A stretch of DNA of 64,000 nt from NCBI RefSeq assembly GCF_030283205.1, contig NZ_JASNWF010000002.1, positions 547,828-611,827 on the forward strand. The letters run 5' to 3'. Positions 8,481 through 17,451 of this stretch are shown here, in pieces. This DNA is from Actinomadura opuntiae. Its GTDB lineage: Bacteria > Actinomycetota > Actinomycetes > Streptosporangiales > Streptosporangiaceae. A program made the translations under genes and the position numbers. Position 1 is the stretch's first letter, and every line of letters starts with the position of its first letter. The notes beneath the pieces are model-generated. The model ran no database searches and was not told where the DNA came from. It was given only the letters and a program-made list of their open reading frames with translations.

Positions 8481-9497
8481 TCAGAGGGCGGTGAGTGAGG
8501 TGGGCATGGGGATGCCGACTGTTTGGGCGAGCCAGCCGAAGCCGCCCAGGCCGGACGGGTCGGTGAGTTCGGCCTCCTCGCCGGCGCGGCACAGGGCGGC
8601 GAGGTAGCCGCGGGGGTCGCTGTGGGCCAGGGACAGGGGCGGGCGGGCGCCGGAGAGGCCCAACGCGAGGAGGGCGGCGCGCTGGGTCGTGAGCAGGGTG
8701 GACGTGGCGCCGGCCCGTTCGCCCGCGGCGGTGCAGGCGTCGAGGGCGACATGCGCCGTCACGTCGCAGGAGCCGTCCGGGACGGCGGGGACGGTCGCGC
8801 CGTCGCGGTAGCCGGTGAGGGTGCCGTACGGGGGGCGGGTGTCGCGGGCGTGCGAGTAGTCCACGGCGATCGCCAGACCCCGGTCGAGGCGTCCGACCAC
8901 CGAGGCCCACGCGGCGCAGCGCGGATGCCCGATCTCGGCGCGGTCGCCCGGTTCGTGGAGCGGCCACCAGCGGTCCAGCCAGTCGCGGTCCTCGGCGGAC
9001 GGCTCAGCGCCGGGGCGCTCGCTGCCGCTGGACGGGTCGACCAGCACGGTGCGGGCGCCGTCCGGGGTCTGCTCGACGACGTCCAGGGGGATGTTGTCGA
9101 GCCACTCGTTGGCCACGGCGAGGCCGGTGATGCGGTCGGGAAGGTCGGCGCGCCAGGTGATGGACGCCGGAATGTCGGGGGGGCGTGGTGCTATCTCCAC
9201 GGCGGTGGGGACCAGCCGGGAGGTGATGCCGGGGGGAAGGCAGGCGAGGATGTTGCCGAGCAGGCGGCCCGAGCCGGCGCCGATGTCGACGAGGTCGAGC
9301 CGGGCGGGGTGGCCGAGCGCGGTGTCGACGTCGAGCAGGAGCCGGGCGATCGCGGTGGCGAAGCGCGGCGAGGCGTGCACCGAGGTGCGGAAATGCTCGG
9401 CGGGGCGCTCTCCCCGCCGGTAGAAGCCGCCCTCTCCGTACAGTGCCCGCTCCATCGCGGTGCGCCATGTCAGCCACTCGGTAACCAACGCCGCCAC
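8481..9497 (-). CDS. SAM-dependent methyltransferase, MidA/NDUFAF7-like
   Basis: 338 residues. The SAM-binding motif LDLVDIGAGSGRLLGNIL is followed by VANEWLDNIPLDVVE, a pattern of the MidA/NDUFAF7 (DUF185) family, and IAVDYSHARDTRPPYGTLTGY. N-terminal WRTAMERALYGEGGFYRRGERPAEHFRTSV-type sequence is also familiar from actinobacterial members. The mitochondrial homologue methylates a complex I subunit; a parallel link to the orphan nuoD 5 kb away is suggestive only. GTG at 9497 chosen because it keeps the conserved N-terminus; a start at ATG 9455 would truncate it. Confidence 0.82.
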   Translation of the reverse strand: MAALVTEWLTWRTAMERALYGEGGFYRRGERPAEHFRTSVHASPRFATAIARLLLDVDTALGHPARLDLVDIGAGSGRLLGNILACLPPGITSRLVPTAVEIAPRPPDIPASITWRADLPDRITGLAVANEWLDNIPLDVVEQTPDGARTVLVDPSSGSERPGAEPSAEDRDWLDRWWPLHEPGDRAEIGHPRCAAWASVVGRLDRGLAIAVDYSHARDTRPPYGTLTGYRDGATVPAVPDGSCDVTAHVALDACTAAGERAGATSTLLTTQRAALLALGLSGARPPLSLAHSDPRGYLAALCRAGEEAELTDPSGLGGFGWLAQTVGIPMPTSLTAL

Positions 9498-9602
9498 GTC
9501 CGTGACGTTACCGTGGGACGGCCTCCGGACCATCCCTGTGGCGGACACCGGTCCGACTTGCGGCTGATCCCGGCCTGACCAGCGGCTACATACGCTGTCC
9601 GC

Positions 9603-10766
9603 ATGGTCGGGAGGTTCTGGGAGTGGCTGCGCGGCAAGAAGGCGCTGGTCGACGCCTTCTTCGCGGCCGCGGTGCTGGCCGTGTCGCTCCCCGCGTGGCT
9701 CGGCGGCCACCAGGGCATATCGGAGCTGGTCTATCTCACGCTGACGGCCGGGCTCGTCGCGCCGCTGGTGCTGCGGCGGACGTTCCCGCGCACCGTCTTC
9801 GCGGTGGTGGCGCTGGTCTGCGCCGCCCAGTGGGCCGCCGGTGTCGTCCCGGTGCCGGCGAACGTGGCCGTGCTGATGGGCCTGTACACGGTCGCGGCCG
9901 GGTTCGCGTTCCGCTGGGCGCTGGCGGCGGCGCTGGTGGGGGAGCTCGGCGCGGTGCTGGCGGCGCTGCGGTACGCGTCCGGCCGCGACGACCAGCAGTC
10001 GACGCTGCTGATGCTGTCGGCGCTGGTGGCGGGCGTGTGGATCCTCGGCCTGCACATGCGGACGCGCCGCGCCTACCTCAGCTCGCTGGAGGAGCGGGCG
10101 GCGCGGCTCGAGCGGGAACGCGACGCCGAGGTGACGATGGCGATGGCGGCGGAGCGGGCCCGCATCGCCCGCGAGCTGCACGACGTCGTGGCGCACAACG
10201 TCAGCGTGATCGTGGTGCAGGCGGACGGCGCGTCCTTCGCGATCGACACGGACGTGGGGCGGGCCCGGCAGGCGCTGGAGACGATCTCGCTGACCGGGCG
10301 CACGGCGCTGGCGGAGATGCGGCGGCTGCTCGGGGTGCTGCGGGAGAGCGACGGCGCGGGGGCCTACGCGCCGCAGCCGGGCGTGGCGCAGCTGGACGAC
10401 CTGGTCGAGCAGGTGCGCTCCTCGGGGCTGCCGGTGACGTTCGAGGTCGCCGGTTCGCCGCCGGACATGTCGGAGGGCCGCCAGCTGACGGTGTTCCGGA
10501 TCGTGCAGGAGGCGCTGACCAACACGCTCAAGCACGGCGGGCCGCGGGTGGCCGCGACGGTCCGGCTGCGGTACGCCGACGACGCGGTGGAGGTCCGAGT
10601 GCACGACGACGGGCGGGGCGCGGCGGCGGCCGACGACGGGCGCGGCCACGGCCTCGTAGGTATGCGGGAGCGCGCCGCGGTGTACGGCGGCAGCGTCCGC
10701 GCCGCGCCGCGTCCCGGCGGCGGCTTCGAGGTGGTCGCGCGCATCCCGACCGGGGAGGCCGCGTGA
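9603..10766 (+). CDS. sensor histidine kinase (HisKA_3, NarL-type two-component system)
   Basis: 387 residues. Five or so N-terminal membrane helices (about 15-150) with almost no extracytoplasmic domain, then a dimerisation/phosphoacceptor helix with ERARIARELHDVVAHNVSVIVVQA, where the His in ELHDVV is the phosphorylation site. The HATPase_c domain shows FRIVQEALTNTLKH (N box) and HDDGRGAAA plus GHGLVGMRERA (G boxes). The membrane-buried sensor suggests detection of a stress in or at the membrane. The cognate response regulator follows 118 bp downstream, ahead of a chaplin-like gene and an ABC exporter. Confidence 0.94.
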   Translation: MVGRFWEWLRGKKALVDAFFAAAVLAVSLPAWLGGHQGISELVYLTLTAGLVAPLVLRRTFPRTVFAVVALVCAAQWAAGVVPVPANVAVLMGLYTVAAGFAFRWALAAALVGELGAVLAALRYASGRDDQQSTLLMLSALVAGVWILGLHMRTRRAYLSSLEERAARLERERDAEVTMAMAAERARIARELHDVVAHNVSVIVVQADGASFAIDTDVGRARQALETISLTGRTALAEMRRLLGVLRESDGAGAYAPQPGVAQLDDLVEQVRSSGLPVTFEVAGSPPDMSEGRQLTVFRIVQEALTNTLKHGGPRVAATVRLRYADDAVEVRVHDDGRGAAAADDGRGHGLVGMRERAAVYGGSVRAAPRPGGGFEVVARIPTGEAA

Positions 10767-10884
10767 CCTCACCGGCGTGCCCGCCGGGGTTCGCCCGGGG
10801 CGCGGGGCCCGCGGGCGCCGCCGCGGGTGGGAGCGTAGGACGTGAACGCGGGGGCCCAGTGCGCGCCCGTTGCGAGGAGGCGTG

Positions 10885-11586
10885 ATGGAGATGGACGAGT
10901 CGGAGGCCGGGCCCATCCGGGTCGTGCTGGTGGACGATCAGGAGCTGGTCCGGGCCGGTTTCACGATGGTGCTGGACGCCCAGCCCGACATCGAGGTGGT
11001 GGGCGAGGCCGGCGACGGGCAGCAGGCCCTCGACCTGCTGCGGACGACGGCGGCGGACGTGGTGCTGATGGACGTCCGGATGCCCCGGATGGACGGCATC
11101 GAGGCGACGCGGCGGGTGGTGTCCGGCGAGGCCGCCCCGAAGGTGATCATCCTGACCACCTTCGACCTGGACGAGTACGCGTTCGCGGCGATCAAGGCGG
11201 GCGCGGGCGGGTTCCTGCTGAAGGACGCCGGCCCGGCGCAGCTGATCGAGGCGATCAAGGCGGTGCACTCGGGGGACGCGGTGGTGGCGCCGAGCACCAC
11301 CAAGCGGCTGCTCGACCGGTTCGCGCTGCACCTGCCGGACACCGAGGACCGGGCGAGCGGCGCGCTGGAGAGCCTGACCGATCGGGAGGGCGAGGTGCTG
11401 CGGCTGGTCGCGCGGGGGATGTCGAACGCCGAGATCGCCGGCCGGCTGTTCGTCTCGGAGGCGACGGTGAAGACGCACATGGGCCGGATCCTGATGAAGC
11501 TCGGGCTCCGCGACCGGGTGCAGGCGGTCGTCTTCGCCTACGAGACGGGTCTGGTCAAAAGCGGTCAAACCGGTGACCCTTTGTAA
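10885..11586 (+). CDS. LuxR/NarL-family response regulator
   Basis: 233 residues. Receiver domain IRVVLVDDQELVRAGF with acidic pocket DD, phosphoacceptor Asp in DVVLMDVRMPRMDG, Thr in IILTTFD and Lys in FLLKDAGP. The C-terminal HTH reads LTDREGEVLRLVARGMSNAEIAGRLFVSEATVKTHMGRILMKL. ATG 10885 lies 4 bp from an AGGAGG site at 10875; ATG 10891 is equally possible, and the TTG at 10870 lies upstream of that site. It pairs with the upstream kinase. The neighbouring chaplin-like gene and MacB-type exporter are candidate targets. Confidence 0.94.
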   Translation: MEMDESEAGPIRVVLVDDQELVRAGFTMVLDAQPDIEVVGEAGDGQQALDLLRTTAADVVLMDVRMPRMDGIEATRRVVSGEAAPKVIILTTFDLDEYAFAAIKAGAGGFLLKDAGPAQLIEAIKAVHSGDAVVAPSTTKRLLDRFALHLPDTEDRASGALESLTDREGEVLRLVARGMSNAEIAGRLFVSEATVKTHMGRILMKLGLRDRVQAVVFAYETGLVKSGQTGDPL

Positions 11587-11741
11587 CGCCTTGATTACTC
11601 GTTGGCGACTATTTGCCGCCATGCTGGGGTGCACTATTGGCTTACCCGAGAGTAGCTGGGTAACTACCGTACGCGACGCCCTCTACGGGCGGCTTCGGAA
11701 ATATTCGCTTCGGGCCCTCGGCCCGGTACGGGAGGACTCTC

Positions 11742-12017
11742 GTGTTCAAGAAGCTCGCCGCCACCGGCATCCTCGGTTTCGCGGTCGCCGGTTCGGTTCT
11801 GGCCGCGGCCCCCGCGTACGCCGGGGGTGGGGGCCACGGTCACGGTCACGGCCACGGCAACTTCTCCAACAACCACACCAGCGGCAACGGGTCGATCCTG
11901 GGCGGCACCCAGGTCATCGCCCCGATCTCGATCCCGATCGACGTGTGCGGCAACGCCGTCGCCGTCATCGGCATCGCGGGCGCCGGCTGCAAGGGCGGCG
12001 CGTCCGTCCACAACTGA
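11742..12017 (+). CDS. chaplin-like small secreted protein
   Basis: 91-residue precursor from a GTG with a GGAGG site 6 bp upstream. Signal peptide with Lys-Lys start, hydrophobic core and AAAPAYA cleavage site near residue 27. The mature part begins with a His/Gly tract (HGHGHGHG), then GSILGGTQVIAPISIPIDVCGNAVAVIGIAGAGCKGG, which parallels the chaplin domain (VxVPVxVPVNVCGNxxxVIG...C) including its two Cys. Chaplins assemble into amyloid-like surface films on aerial hyphae. The His-Gly tract could bind metal. It has no sortase motif, so it would be a short chaplin. A strong hairpin follows at 12050. Confidence 0.75.
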   Translation: MFKKLAATGILGFAVAGSVLAAAPAYAGGGGHGHGHGHGNFSNNHTSGNGSILGGTQVIAPISIPIDVCGNAVAVIGIAGAGCKGGASVHN

Positions 12018-12049
12018 CACGAAACGCCGGACGCCGAGCGTCCGGCCCT

Positions 12050-12085
12050 GAGGCGCCGGAGGCCCGCACGGGCCCCCGGCGCCTC
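12050..12085 (+). terminator. terminator hairpin after the chaplin-like gene
   Basis: GAGGCGCCGG (12050-12059) pairs with CCGGCGCCTC (12076-12085), and an inner GGCCC/GGGCC stem closes a very short loop. There is no T-run, as is usual in actinomycetes. It lies 33 bp after the stop. Confidence 0.7.
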
Positions 12086-12280
12086 GCCCTGTCCGGCGCC
12101 TCTCCTGGCCGCCGCGGGGTCGGTCGGCAGGAAGGGGGACGGATGCGTACGTCTCAGGTCGTACGGAGCGGCCCGGGGCAGCCGGAAAGCTGACACCGAG
12201 CGGAGCCGCTCGGCCGATGGCAGCGGCACCGCGGATTCCTAGCGTTGATCACGGTCGTATCCGTTCCTGAAGGAGTCACC

Positions 12281-13054
12281 GTGACCAGCACGTTCACGAG
12301 TCCGTCCGGGGGAGCCCCCGATGCCGCGGCGCCGTCCGCGGTCGCCGCCGCCGGGGTGTCGAAGGTGTACGGGTCGGGCGGCGCGGCCGTGCGGGCGCTG
12401 CACGAGGTCAGCGTCGGGTTCGCGCGCGGCGCGTTCACCGCGATCATGGGCCCGTCCGGATCCGGGAAGTCGACGCTGATGCACTGCCTGGCCGGGCTGG
12501 ACACGGTCACCTCGGGCCGGATCGTGCTGGGCGACGCGGAGATCACCGGGATGGGCGACCGGCAGCTGACGCTGCTGCGCCGCGAGCGGATCGGGTTCGT
12601 CTTCCAGGCGTTCAACCTGCTGCCGACGCTCACCGCCGAGCAGAACATCCTGCTGCCGCTGGAGCTGGCCGGGCGCAAGCCCGACCGGGCCTGGTTCGAC
12701 CGGGTCGTGGACGTGGTCAGGCTGCGCGACCGGCTCGGGCACCGGCCGAGCGAGCTGTCGGGCGGCCAGCAGCAGCGGGTCGCGTGCGCGCGTGCGCTGG
12801 TGGCCCGCCCGGACGTGATCTTCGCCGACGAGCCGACCGGCAACCTCGACTCGCGCGCCGGCGCGGAGGTGCTGGGGTTCCTGCGCGCCTCGGTCCGCGA
12901 GATGGGGCGGACGATCGTCATGGTCACGCACGACCCGGTCGCGGCCTCGTACGCCGACCGGGTGGTGTTCCTGCGGGACGGCGAGATCGTCAGCGAGATC
13001 CTCCACCCGACGCCAGACGCGGTGCTGGACCGGCTGAAGAGCCTGGGGGCCTGA
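12281..13054 (+). CDS. ABC transporter ATP-binding protein (MacB/LolD type)
   Basis: 257 residues from the GTG at 12281, preceded by AAGGAG at 12270. Walker A GPSGSGKST, Q-loop FVFQAFNLLPTLTAEQN, signature LSGGQQQRVA, Walker B VIFADEPTGNLD and H-loop MVTHD are all intact. The insert NLLPTLTAEQNILLPLELAGR and the EPTGNLDSR ending are typical of MacB/LolD-type ATPases that power mechanotransmission rather than substrate transport through a pore. The FtsX-like permease follows 4 bp downstream, forming a two-gene operon after the two-component system and chaplin-like gene. Confidence 0.94.
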   Translation: MTSTFTSPSGGAPDAAAPSAVAAAGVSKVYGSGGAAVRALHEVSVGFARGAFTAIMGPSGSGKSTLMHCLAGLDTVTSGRIVLGDAEITGMGDRQLTLLRRERIGFVFQAFNLLPTLTAEQNILLPLELAGRKPDRAWFDRVVDVVRLRDRLGHRPSELSGGQQQRVACARALVARPDVIFADEPTGNLDSRAGAEVLGFLRASVREMGRTIVMVTHDPVAASYADRVVFLRDGEIVSEILHPTPDAVLDRLKSLGA

Positions 13055-13058
13055 GCCG

Positions 13059-15590
13059 ATGCTGAGGACGACGCTGGCGGGCCTGCGGGCCCACAAACTG
13101 CGCCTACTGCTGACGGCGGTGGCCATCACGCTCGGCGTGGGCTTCATCTCCGGCACGTTCGTGCTGACCGACACGATGACCCAGGGGGTCGCGCGGACGT
13201 TCGCCAAGTCGGCCGGCAAGGTCGACGTCGCCGTCCGGCCGGATCCGAGCGCGGAGACCGGTTCCAAGGACGACCCCGGCATCCCGCTCGGCGTCCTGAA
13301 CCGGGTCAAGGCGGTGCCCGGCGTGACCGACGCGCAGGGTGCGGTGCGCGGGGACGCGGCGCTCGTCGGCAAGGACGGCAAGACCGTGGGCGACACCCCG
13401 ACCGTCGGCATTTCGGTGCCGTCCGGAAAACTGCTGCGCTTCGACGTCACCAAGGGCCGGATCCCGTCCGGCGGGTCCGAGGCCGTCCTCGGCAAGGACC
13501 TCGCGGACCGGTCCGGGTACAAGGTCGGCGACGCGGTGACGGTCCTGGACCACGCGAACCGCCCGCACCGCTTCACCGTCGTCGGCCTGCTGGACTTCGG
13601 CATCGACGAGGAGGCCGGCTACCGGGGCGGCGTCGGCTTCGACACCGCGACCGCGCTGGCGATGACGGGCGCGAAGAAGTACCAGGAGATCGACGTCCTG
13701 GGCGCGGGCGAGAGCGCGGTCGCGGCGGCGGTCGGCGGCGGGTACAAGGTCTCGACCGGCAGGGAGCTGGCGAAGGAGCTCGCCGCCGCGGCGGGCGCGG
13801 ACACCGAGGTCATCAAGGCCGGCCTGCTGATCTTCGGCCTGGTCGCGATGCTGGTCTCGGCGCTGGTCATCTACAACACGTTCTCGATCCTGATCGCGCA
13901 GCGGATGCGGGAGATGGCGCTGCTGCGCTGCGTCGGCGCCACCCGCCGGCAGGTGTTCGGCGGGGTGGTCACCGAGGCGTTCGCAGTCGGGCTGGTGGGG
14001 TCGGCGCTCGGCATCCTCGCCGGGGCGGGGCTCGGCGCCGGCGCGGTCGCGGTGATGACCCGGCTGACCGACAAGGTGCGGATGGACGGGCTGGCGCTGT
14101 CCGCGCGGACGATCGCGATCGGTCTCGCGGTCGGCGTGGCGGTGACGGTCGTGTCCGCGCTGCTGCCGGCGCGGGCGGCGACGCGGGTCGCGCCGGTCGC
14201 GGCGCTGCGCGCGGAGCTGGAGCCGGGCGGCGGGCGGTTCCGGCTCGGCCCGGTCCGGACGGTGCTGGCCGTCCTGCTCGGCGCGGCCGGGCTCGCGCTC
14301 GGCGTGCTGGGCTCGGTGAACATGGCGAAGGGGCAGGCCGCGATGTACACGGTCGCGCTCGCGGGCGCCGTGTTCTTCCTCGCGGTGGTGACGGCGATGC
14401 CGGTGCTGGTGCGCCCGCTCGGACGCGTCGCCGGGTTCGTCCCGGCGCGGCTCGGCGGGGTGCCGGGACGGCTCGCCGTGGAGAACGCGCGCCGGTCCCC
14501 GCGCCGCACCGCCACCACGACGATCGCGCTGACCGTCGGCATCGGGCTGATGAGCCTGTTCGCGGTGGTCGCGGCCAGCGGCAAGGCGACGTCGGCGCAG
14601 AAGCTGGCGGAGCAGTACCCGGCCGAGTTCCAGGTGCAGGCGCGGACCGGCGACGGCGGCGGCCGGGCCCCGGACGGGCTCACCGAGGCGCTGAAGAGGC
14701 GGCCGGAGTTCTCCAACGTGTTCGAGGTGCTGGCCGAGGACGGCAAGGTCGACGGCAAGACGACCAACGTCGCGAGCCTCACCGGGACCGCGCTCGGGAC
14801 CGTCCTCAAGCCGAGGCTCGTCGACGGGTCCGCCTCCGCGCTGACGGCGGCCGGGCTGAAGCCGGGGACCGCGATCGTGGAGAAGCGCATCGCCGAGGCC
14901 CACGGCCTGTCCGCCGGGCGGACCGTTCGGGTGCGGACCGCGCACGGCACCGTCCCGGTGAAGATCACCGCGGTGTACAGCACGTCGGCGACGACGCTCG
15001 GCGCCCTGCTGGTGCCGGAGGCGGACTTCGCCCGCTACTTCGGCTCCCCGGACGACTCGGCGATCTACATCAAGGACCGGGACGGGGTGCCGGCCGAGAC
15101 CGCGCGCCGGGCCGTCGAGGCGGCCGCGCGGCCCTACCCGGCCGCGAAGGTGTACTCGTCCGCCGAGTTCGAGAAGAGCGTGAGCGACGCCATCGACATG
15201 ATGCTGATGATCTTCGGCGGGCTGCTCGGGCTGGCGATCGTCATCGCGCTGTTCGGCATCGCCAACACCCTCACGCTGTCGGTGGTGGAGCGGACCCGCG
15301 AGTCGGCGCTGCTGCGCGCCCTCGGCCTCACCCGGCGGCAGCTGCGCCGCATGCTGTCGGTGGAGGCGCTGGTCATGGCCGTGATCGGCGCGTTCACCGG
15401 GGTCGTGCTCGGGGTGGTGTTCGGCTGGGCGGCGACCAACGCGATGGAGGACGGCGCGATCTTCTCGCTGCCCTATCTCCAGGTGACCGGGTTCGTGCTG
15501 CTGGCGGGTGCGGCGGGCACGCTGGCCGCGGTGCTGCCGGCGCGCAGGGCGGCGCGGGCGTCCATCGTGGAGTCGCTCGCGCACGACTGA
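13059..15590 (+). CDS. FtsX-like ABC transporter permease (two-repeat)
   Basis: 843 residues. An N-terminal helix (about 14-35) precedes an extracytoplasmic MacB-PCD-like domain (about 40-245), three helices with FtsX motif ALLRCVGATRRQVFGGVVTEA (about 255-385), further helices (about 400-470), a second external domain, and a second FtsX block ALLRALGLTRRQLRRMLSVEA (about 700-840). This is the common actinobacterial ten-helix form. Substrate is unknown; candidates include lipoproteins, antimicrobial peptides or surface proteins. A 13-bp perfect hairpin follows at 15640. Confidence 0.92.
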   Translation: MLRTTLAGLRAHKLRLLLTAVAITLGVGFISGTFVLTDTMTQGVARTFAKSAGKVDVAVRPDPSAETGSKDDPGIPLGVLNRVKAVPGVTDAQGAVRGDAALVGKDGKTVGDTPTVGISVPSGKLLRFDVTKGRIPSGGSEAVLGKDLADRSGYKVGDAVTVLDHANRPHRFTVVGLLDFGIDEEAGYRGGVGFDTATALAMTGAKKYQEIDVLGAGESAVAAAVGGGYKVSTGRELAKELAAAAGADTEVIKAGLLIFGLVAMLVSALVIYNTFSILIAQRMREMALLRCVGATRRQVFGGVVTEAFAVGLVGSALGILAGAGLGAGAVAVMTRLTDKVRMDGLALSARTIAIGLAVGVAVTVVSALLPARAATRVAPVAALRAELEPGGGRFRLGPVRTVLAVLLGAAGLALGVLGSVNMAKGQAAMYTVALAGAVFFLAVVTAMPVLVRPLGRVAGFVPARLGGVPGRLAVENARRSPRRTATTTIALTVGIGLMSLFAVVAASGKATSAQKLAEQYPAEFQVQARTGDGGGRAPDGLTEALKRRPEFSNVFEVLAEDGKVDGKTTNVASLTGTALGTVLKPRLVDGSASALTAAGLKPGTAIVEKRIAEAHGLSAGRTVRVRTAHGTVPVKITAVYSTSATTLGALLVPEADFARYFGSPDDSAIYIKDRDGVPAETARRAVEAAARPYPAAKVYSSAEFEKSVSDAIDMMLMIFGGLLGLAIVIALFGIANTLTLSVVERTRESALLRALGLTRRQLRRMLSVEALVMAVIGAFTGVVLGVVFGWAATNAMEDGAIFSLPYLQVTGFVLLAGAAGTLAAVLPARRAARASIVESLAHD

Positions 15591-15639
15591 CCGGCCGCCT
15601 CGTCCACGGCCGACGGTGTTGTGCACGGAATGTGACGAG

Positions 15640-15672
15640 CGCCCGGATTCGGAGAGTCACCGAATCCGGGCG
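15640..15672. terminator. bidirectional terminator hairpin
   Basis: Perfect 13-bp stem, CGCCCGGATTCGG (15640-15652) with its complement (15660-15672), and a 7-base loop. It lies between the convergent permease and the small secreted-protein gene and could serve both. Confidence 0.8.
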
Positions 15673-15811
15673 CGTCGTCGGCAGGACAGGTGCCTCGCCT
15701 CACCGTGAGGACGGCGTCGCGGTGCGGCGGGGCGCCGCGGGAGCGCCCTGGGGACGGCCGGGCAGGGCCCGGCCCCGGGCCGCCGGGCGGGCCCGCGGCG
15801 GCGTCACGCGG

Positions 15812-16090
15812 TCACCAGCGCCGGTGCCCGACCCAGCCGCCGGTACCGCTGTGGTTGTGCCCGTTGTACACGTGGTTGCCGTTGCAGCCCGTGCCGGACT
15901 GGCTGCCGACGGAGACGGAACCGCAGGTCACGCCATAGCCGCCGACGATCATCACGTTGGTGCTGTTCCCGACGGCGGTGTTGTGGTTGTAGGTGTCGGC
16001 GTTGGCCGGAGTGGCGGCGAAGGCCGTCCCCGCGAGGGTCGCGACGACCGCACCGGTCTTGAGGGCTGTCCTGATCAAAGTCTGCTCCAT
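15812..16090 (-). CDS. small secreted protein of unknown function
   Basis: 92 residues. Signal peptide (about 1-31) with LAGTAFAATPANA cleavage site. The mature part is rich in Asn, Gly, Ser and His, holds two Cys (VTCGS and TGCNG) and ends HNHSGTGGWVGHRRW. The composition recalls surface peptides such as chaplins but the VCGN signature is absent, so the family is not recognised. It faces the MacB-type operon, and together with the chaplin-like protein brackets it. A perfect 16-bp palindrome lies 47 bp upstream of its ATG. Confidence 0.7.
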   Translation of the reverse strand: MEQTLIRTALKTGAVVATLAGTAFAATPANADTYNHNTAVGNSTNVMIVGGYGVTCGSVSVGSQSGTGCNGNHVYNGHNHSGTGGWVGHRRW

Positions 16091-16136
16091 CTCGTCGGGG
16101 GCGGAGCGCCCTGGTCATTGCTGCCATTCACCTTGC

Positions 16137-16152
16137 GTGACGACGTCGTCAC
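16137..16152. promoter_or_regulatory. 16-bp perfect palindrome upstream of the secreted-protein gene
   Basis: GTGACGAC followed directly by its complement GTCGTCAC. It is 47 bp from the start codon of the minus-strand secreted-protein gene, in promoter position, and about 243 bp upstream of the plus-strand DUF2520 gene. The rest of the 304-bp gap holds no recognisable gene. Confidence 0.6.
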
Positions 16153-16394
16153 CATCATGGTTACGCCCCGCTTCCGCGTCCCCGCAAGGCTTCACCGTCC
16201 GTCACCTGCGAACTGTGACCGCTCGGCCGACACGGACGTTACGACAGGTAGCCCCACCGTCACCGATGTGTGATGGTGTTCGCGGAGCCCGTGCCGTTCC
16301 GGGCGCCCGCGACCCGCCGGAGGACGCGCCCGTGACCCGCGGGTACGCTGGGGCGCGCACGTCCGGTACCCACCTTGAGGACTGGAACGAACAG

Positions 16395-17351
16395 ATGGAC
16401 CCATTCACGGCCGACCCCGCCGCGCCCGGAGACGGGCCGGGGGCCGGGGAGACGCAGGGGGCCGGGGAGCCGCGGCCCGAGGACCGGCCCGCCCGGCTGT
16501 CGGTCGGCGTCGTCGGCGCCGGCCGCGTCGGCACCGCGCTCGGCGCGGCCCTCGCCCGCGCGGGCCACCGCGTGGTCGCCGCCGCCGCGGTTTCCGACCG
16601 CTCGCGCGAGCGGGTGGCGGAACGGCTGCCCGGCGCGGACGTCGCCACCCCGCAGGAGGTCGTGGCGGCCGCCGACCTGGTGCTGCTGACCGTCCCCGAC
16701 GACGCGCTGCCCGAGCTGGCGGCGGGCCTGGTGTCCGCCGGCGTCCCCGTCACCGGCAAGCTCGTCATGCACACCAGCGGGCGGTACGGGTACGCCGTCC
16801 TCGACCCGCTGACCCGCGCCGGGGCGCTGCCGCTGGCGCTGCACCCGGTGATGACGTTCACCGGCCGCCCCGACGACGTGAACCGGCTCACCGGCATCTC
16901 CTTCGGCGTCACCGCGCCCGAGCCGCTGCGCCCGGTCGCCGAGGCGCTCGCCGTGGAGATGGGCGGCGAACCGGTGTGGATCGCCGAGGACCGCCGCCCG
17001 CTGTACCACGCAGCCCTCGCCGGCGGTGCGAACCACCTGGTCACGCTGGTCGTCGAGGCGATGGACCTGCTGCGCGCCGCGGGCGTCGGCGAGCCCGGCC
17101 GGATGCTCGGCCCGCTGCTCGGCGCCGCCCTCGACAACGCGCTGCGGCTCGGCCTCGACGGGCTGACCGGGCCGGTCGCCCGCGGCGACGCCGGCACGGT
17201 CGCCGACCACGTCGCCGAGCTCGGCAGGGTCTCGGCGGAGAGCCGCCGCGCCTACATCGCGCTGGCCCGCCTCACCGCCGACCGCGCGCTCGGCGCCGGG
17301 CTGCTCAAACCCGAGGACGCCGAGCGGCTCCTCGAAGCGCTGGCCGACTGA
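16395..17351 (+). CDS. Rossmann-like/DUF2520 oxidoreductase-type protein
   Basis: 318 residues. After a disordered 36-residue acidic start, the Rossmann motif [18 protein letters not shown] (about 40-57) binds a dinucleotide. The C-terminal DUF2520 half contains [18 protein letters not shown] and [17 protein letters not shown], resembling ketopantoate reductase-like and 6-phosphogluconate-like folds. It sits 100 bp before panC. Since ketopantoate reductase would precede PanC in the pathway, a pantoate role is attractive but is only inferred from context. Confidence 0.85.
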   Translation: MDPFTADPAAPGDGPGAGETQGAGEPRPEDRPARLSVGVVGAGRVGTALGAALARAGHRVVAAAAVSDRSRERVAERLPGADVATPQEVVAAADLVLLTVPDDALPELAAGLVSAGVPVTGKLVMHTSGRYGYAVLDPLTRAGALPLALHPVMTFTGRPDDVNRLTGISFGVTAPEPLRPVAEALAVEMGGEPVWIAEDRRPLYHAALAGGANHLVTLVVEAMDLLRAAGVGEPGRMLGPLLGAALDNALRLGLDGLTGPVARGDAGTVADHVAELGRVSAESRRAYIALARLTADRALGAGLLKPEDAERLLEALAD

Positions 17352-17451
17352 CGGCCGCCCGCCATCGCATGCCGAACACCCGACTCACCAGCGCCGGCGA
17401 CCGCCGGACGACCGACCAGGGAGGATCAGTGAGCGAGCCGGAGGGCGCGTC

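Noticed and set aside
9498..10916. N-terminal extension of the MidA-like methyltransferase frame
   Set aside because: It runs antisense through the histidine kinase gene and has no family similarity before residue 1 of the proposed GTG start.
13104..15626. 840-residue open frame antisense to the FtsX-like permease
   Set aside because: Arg/Gly/His-rich shadow of a high-GC gene; the plus strand encodes clear FtsX motifs.
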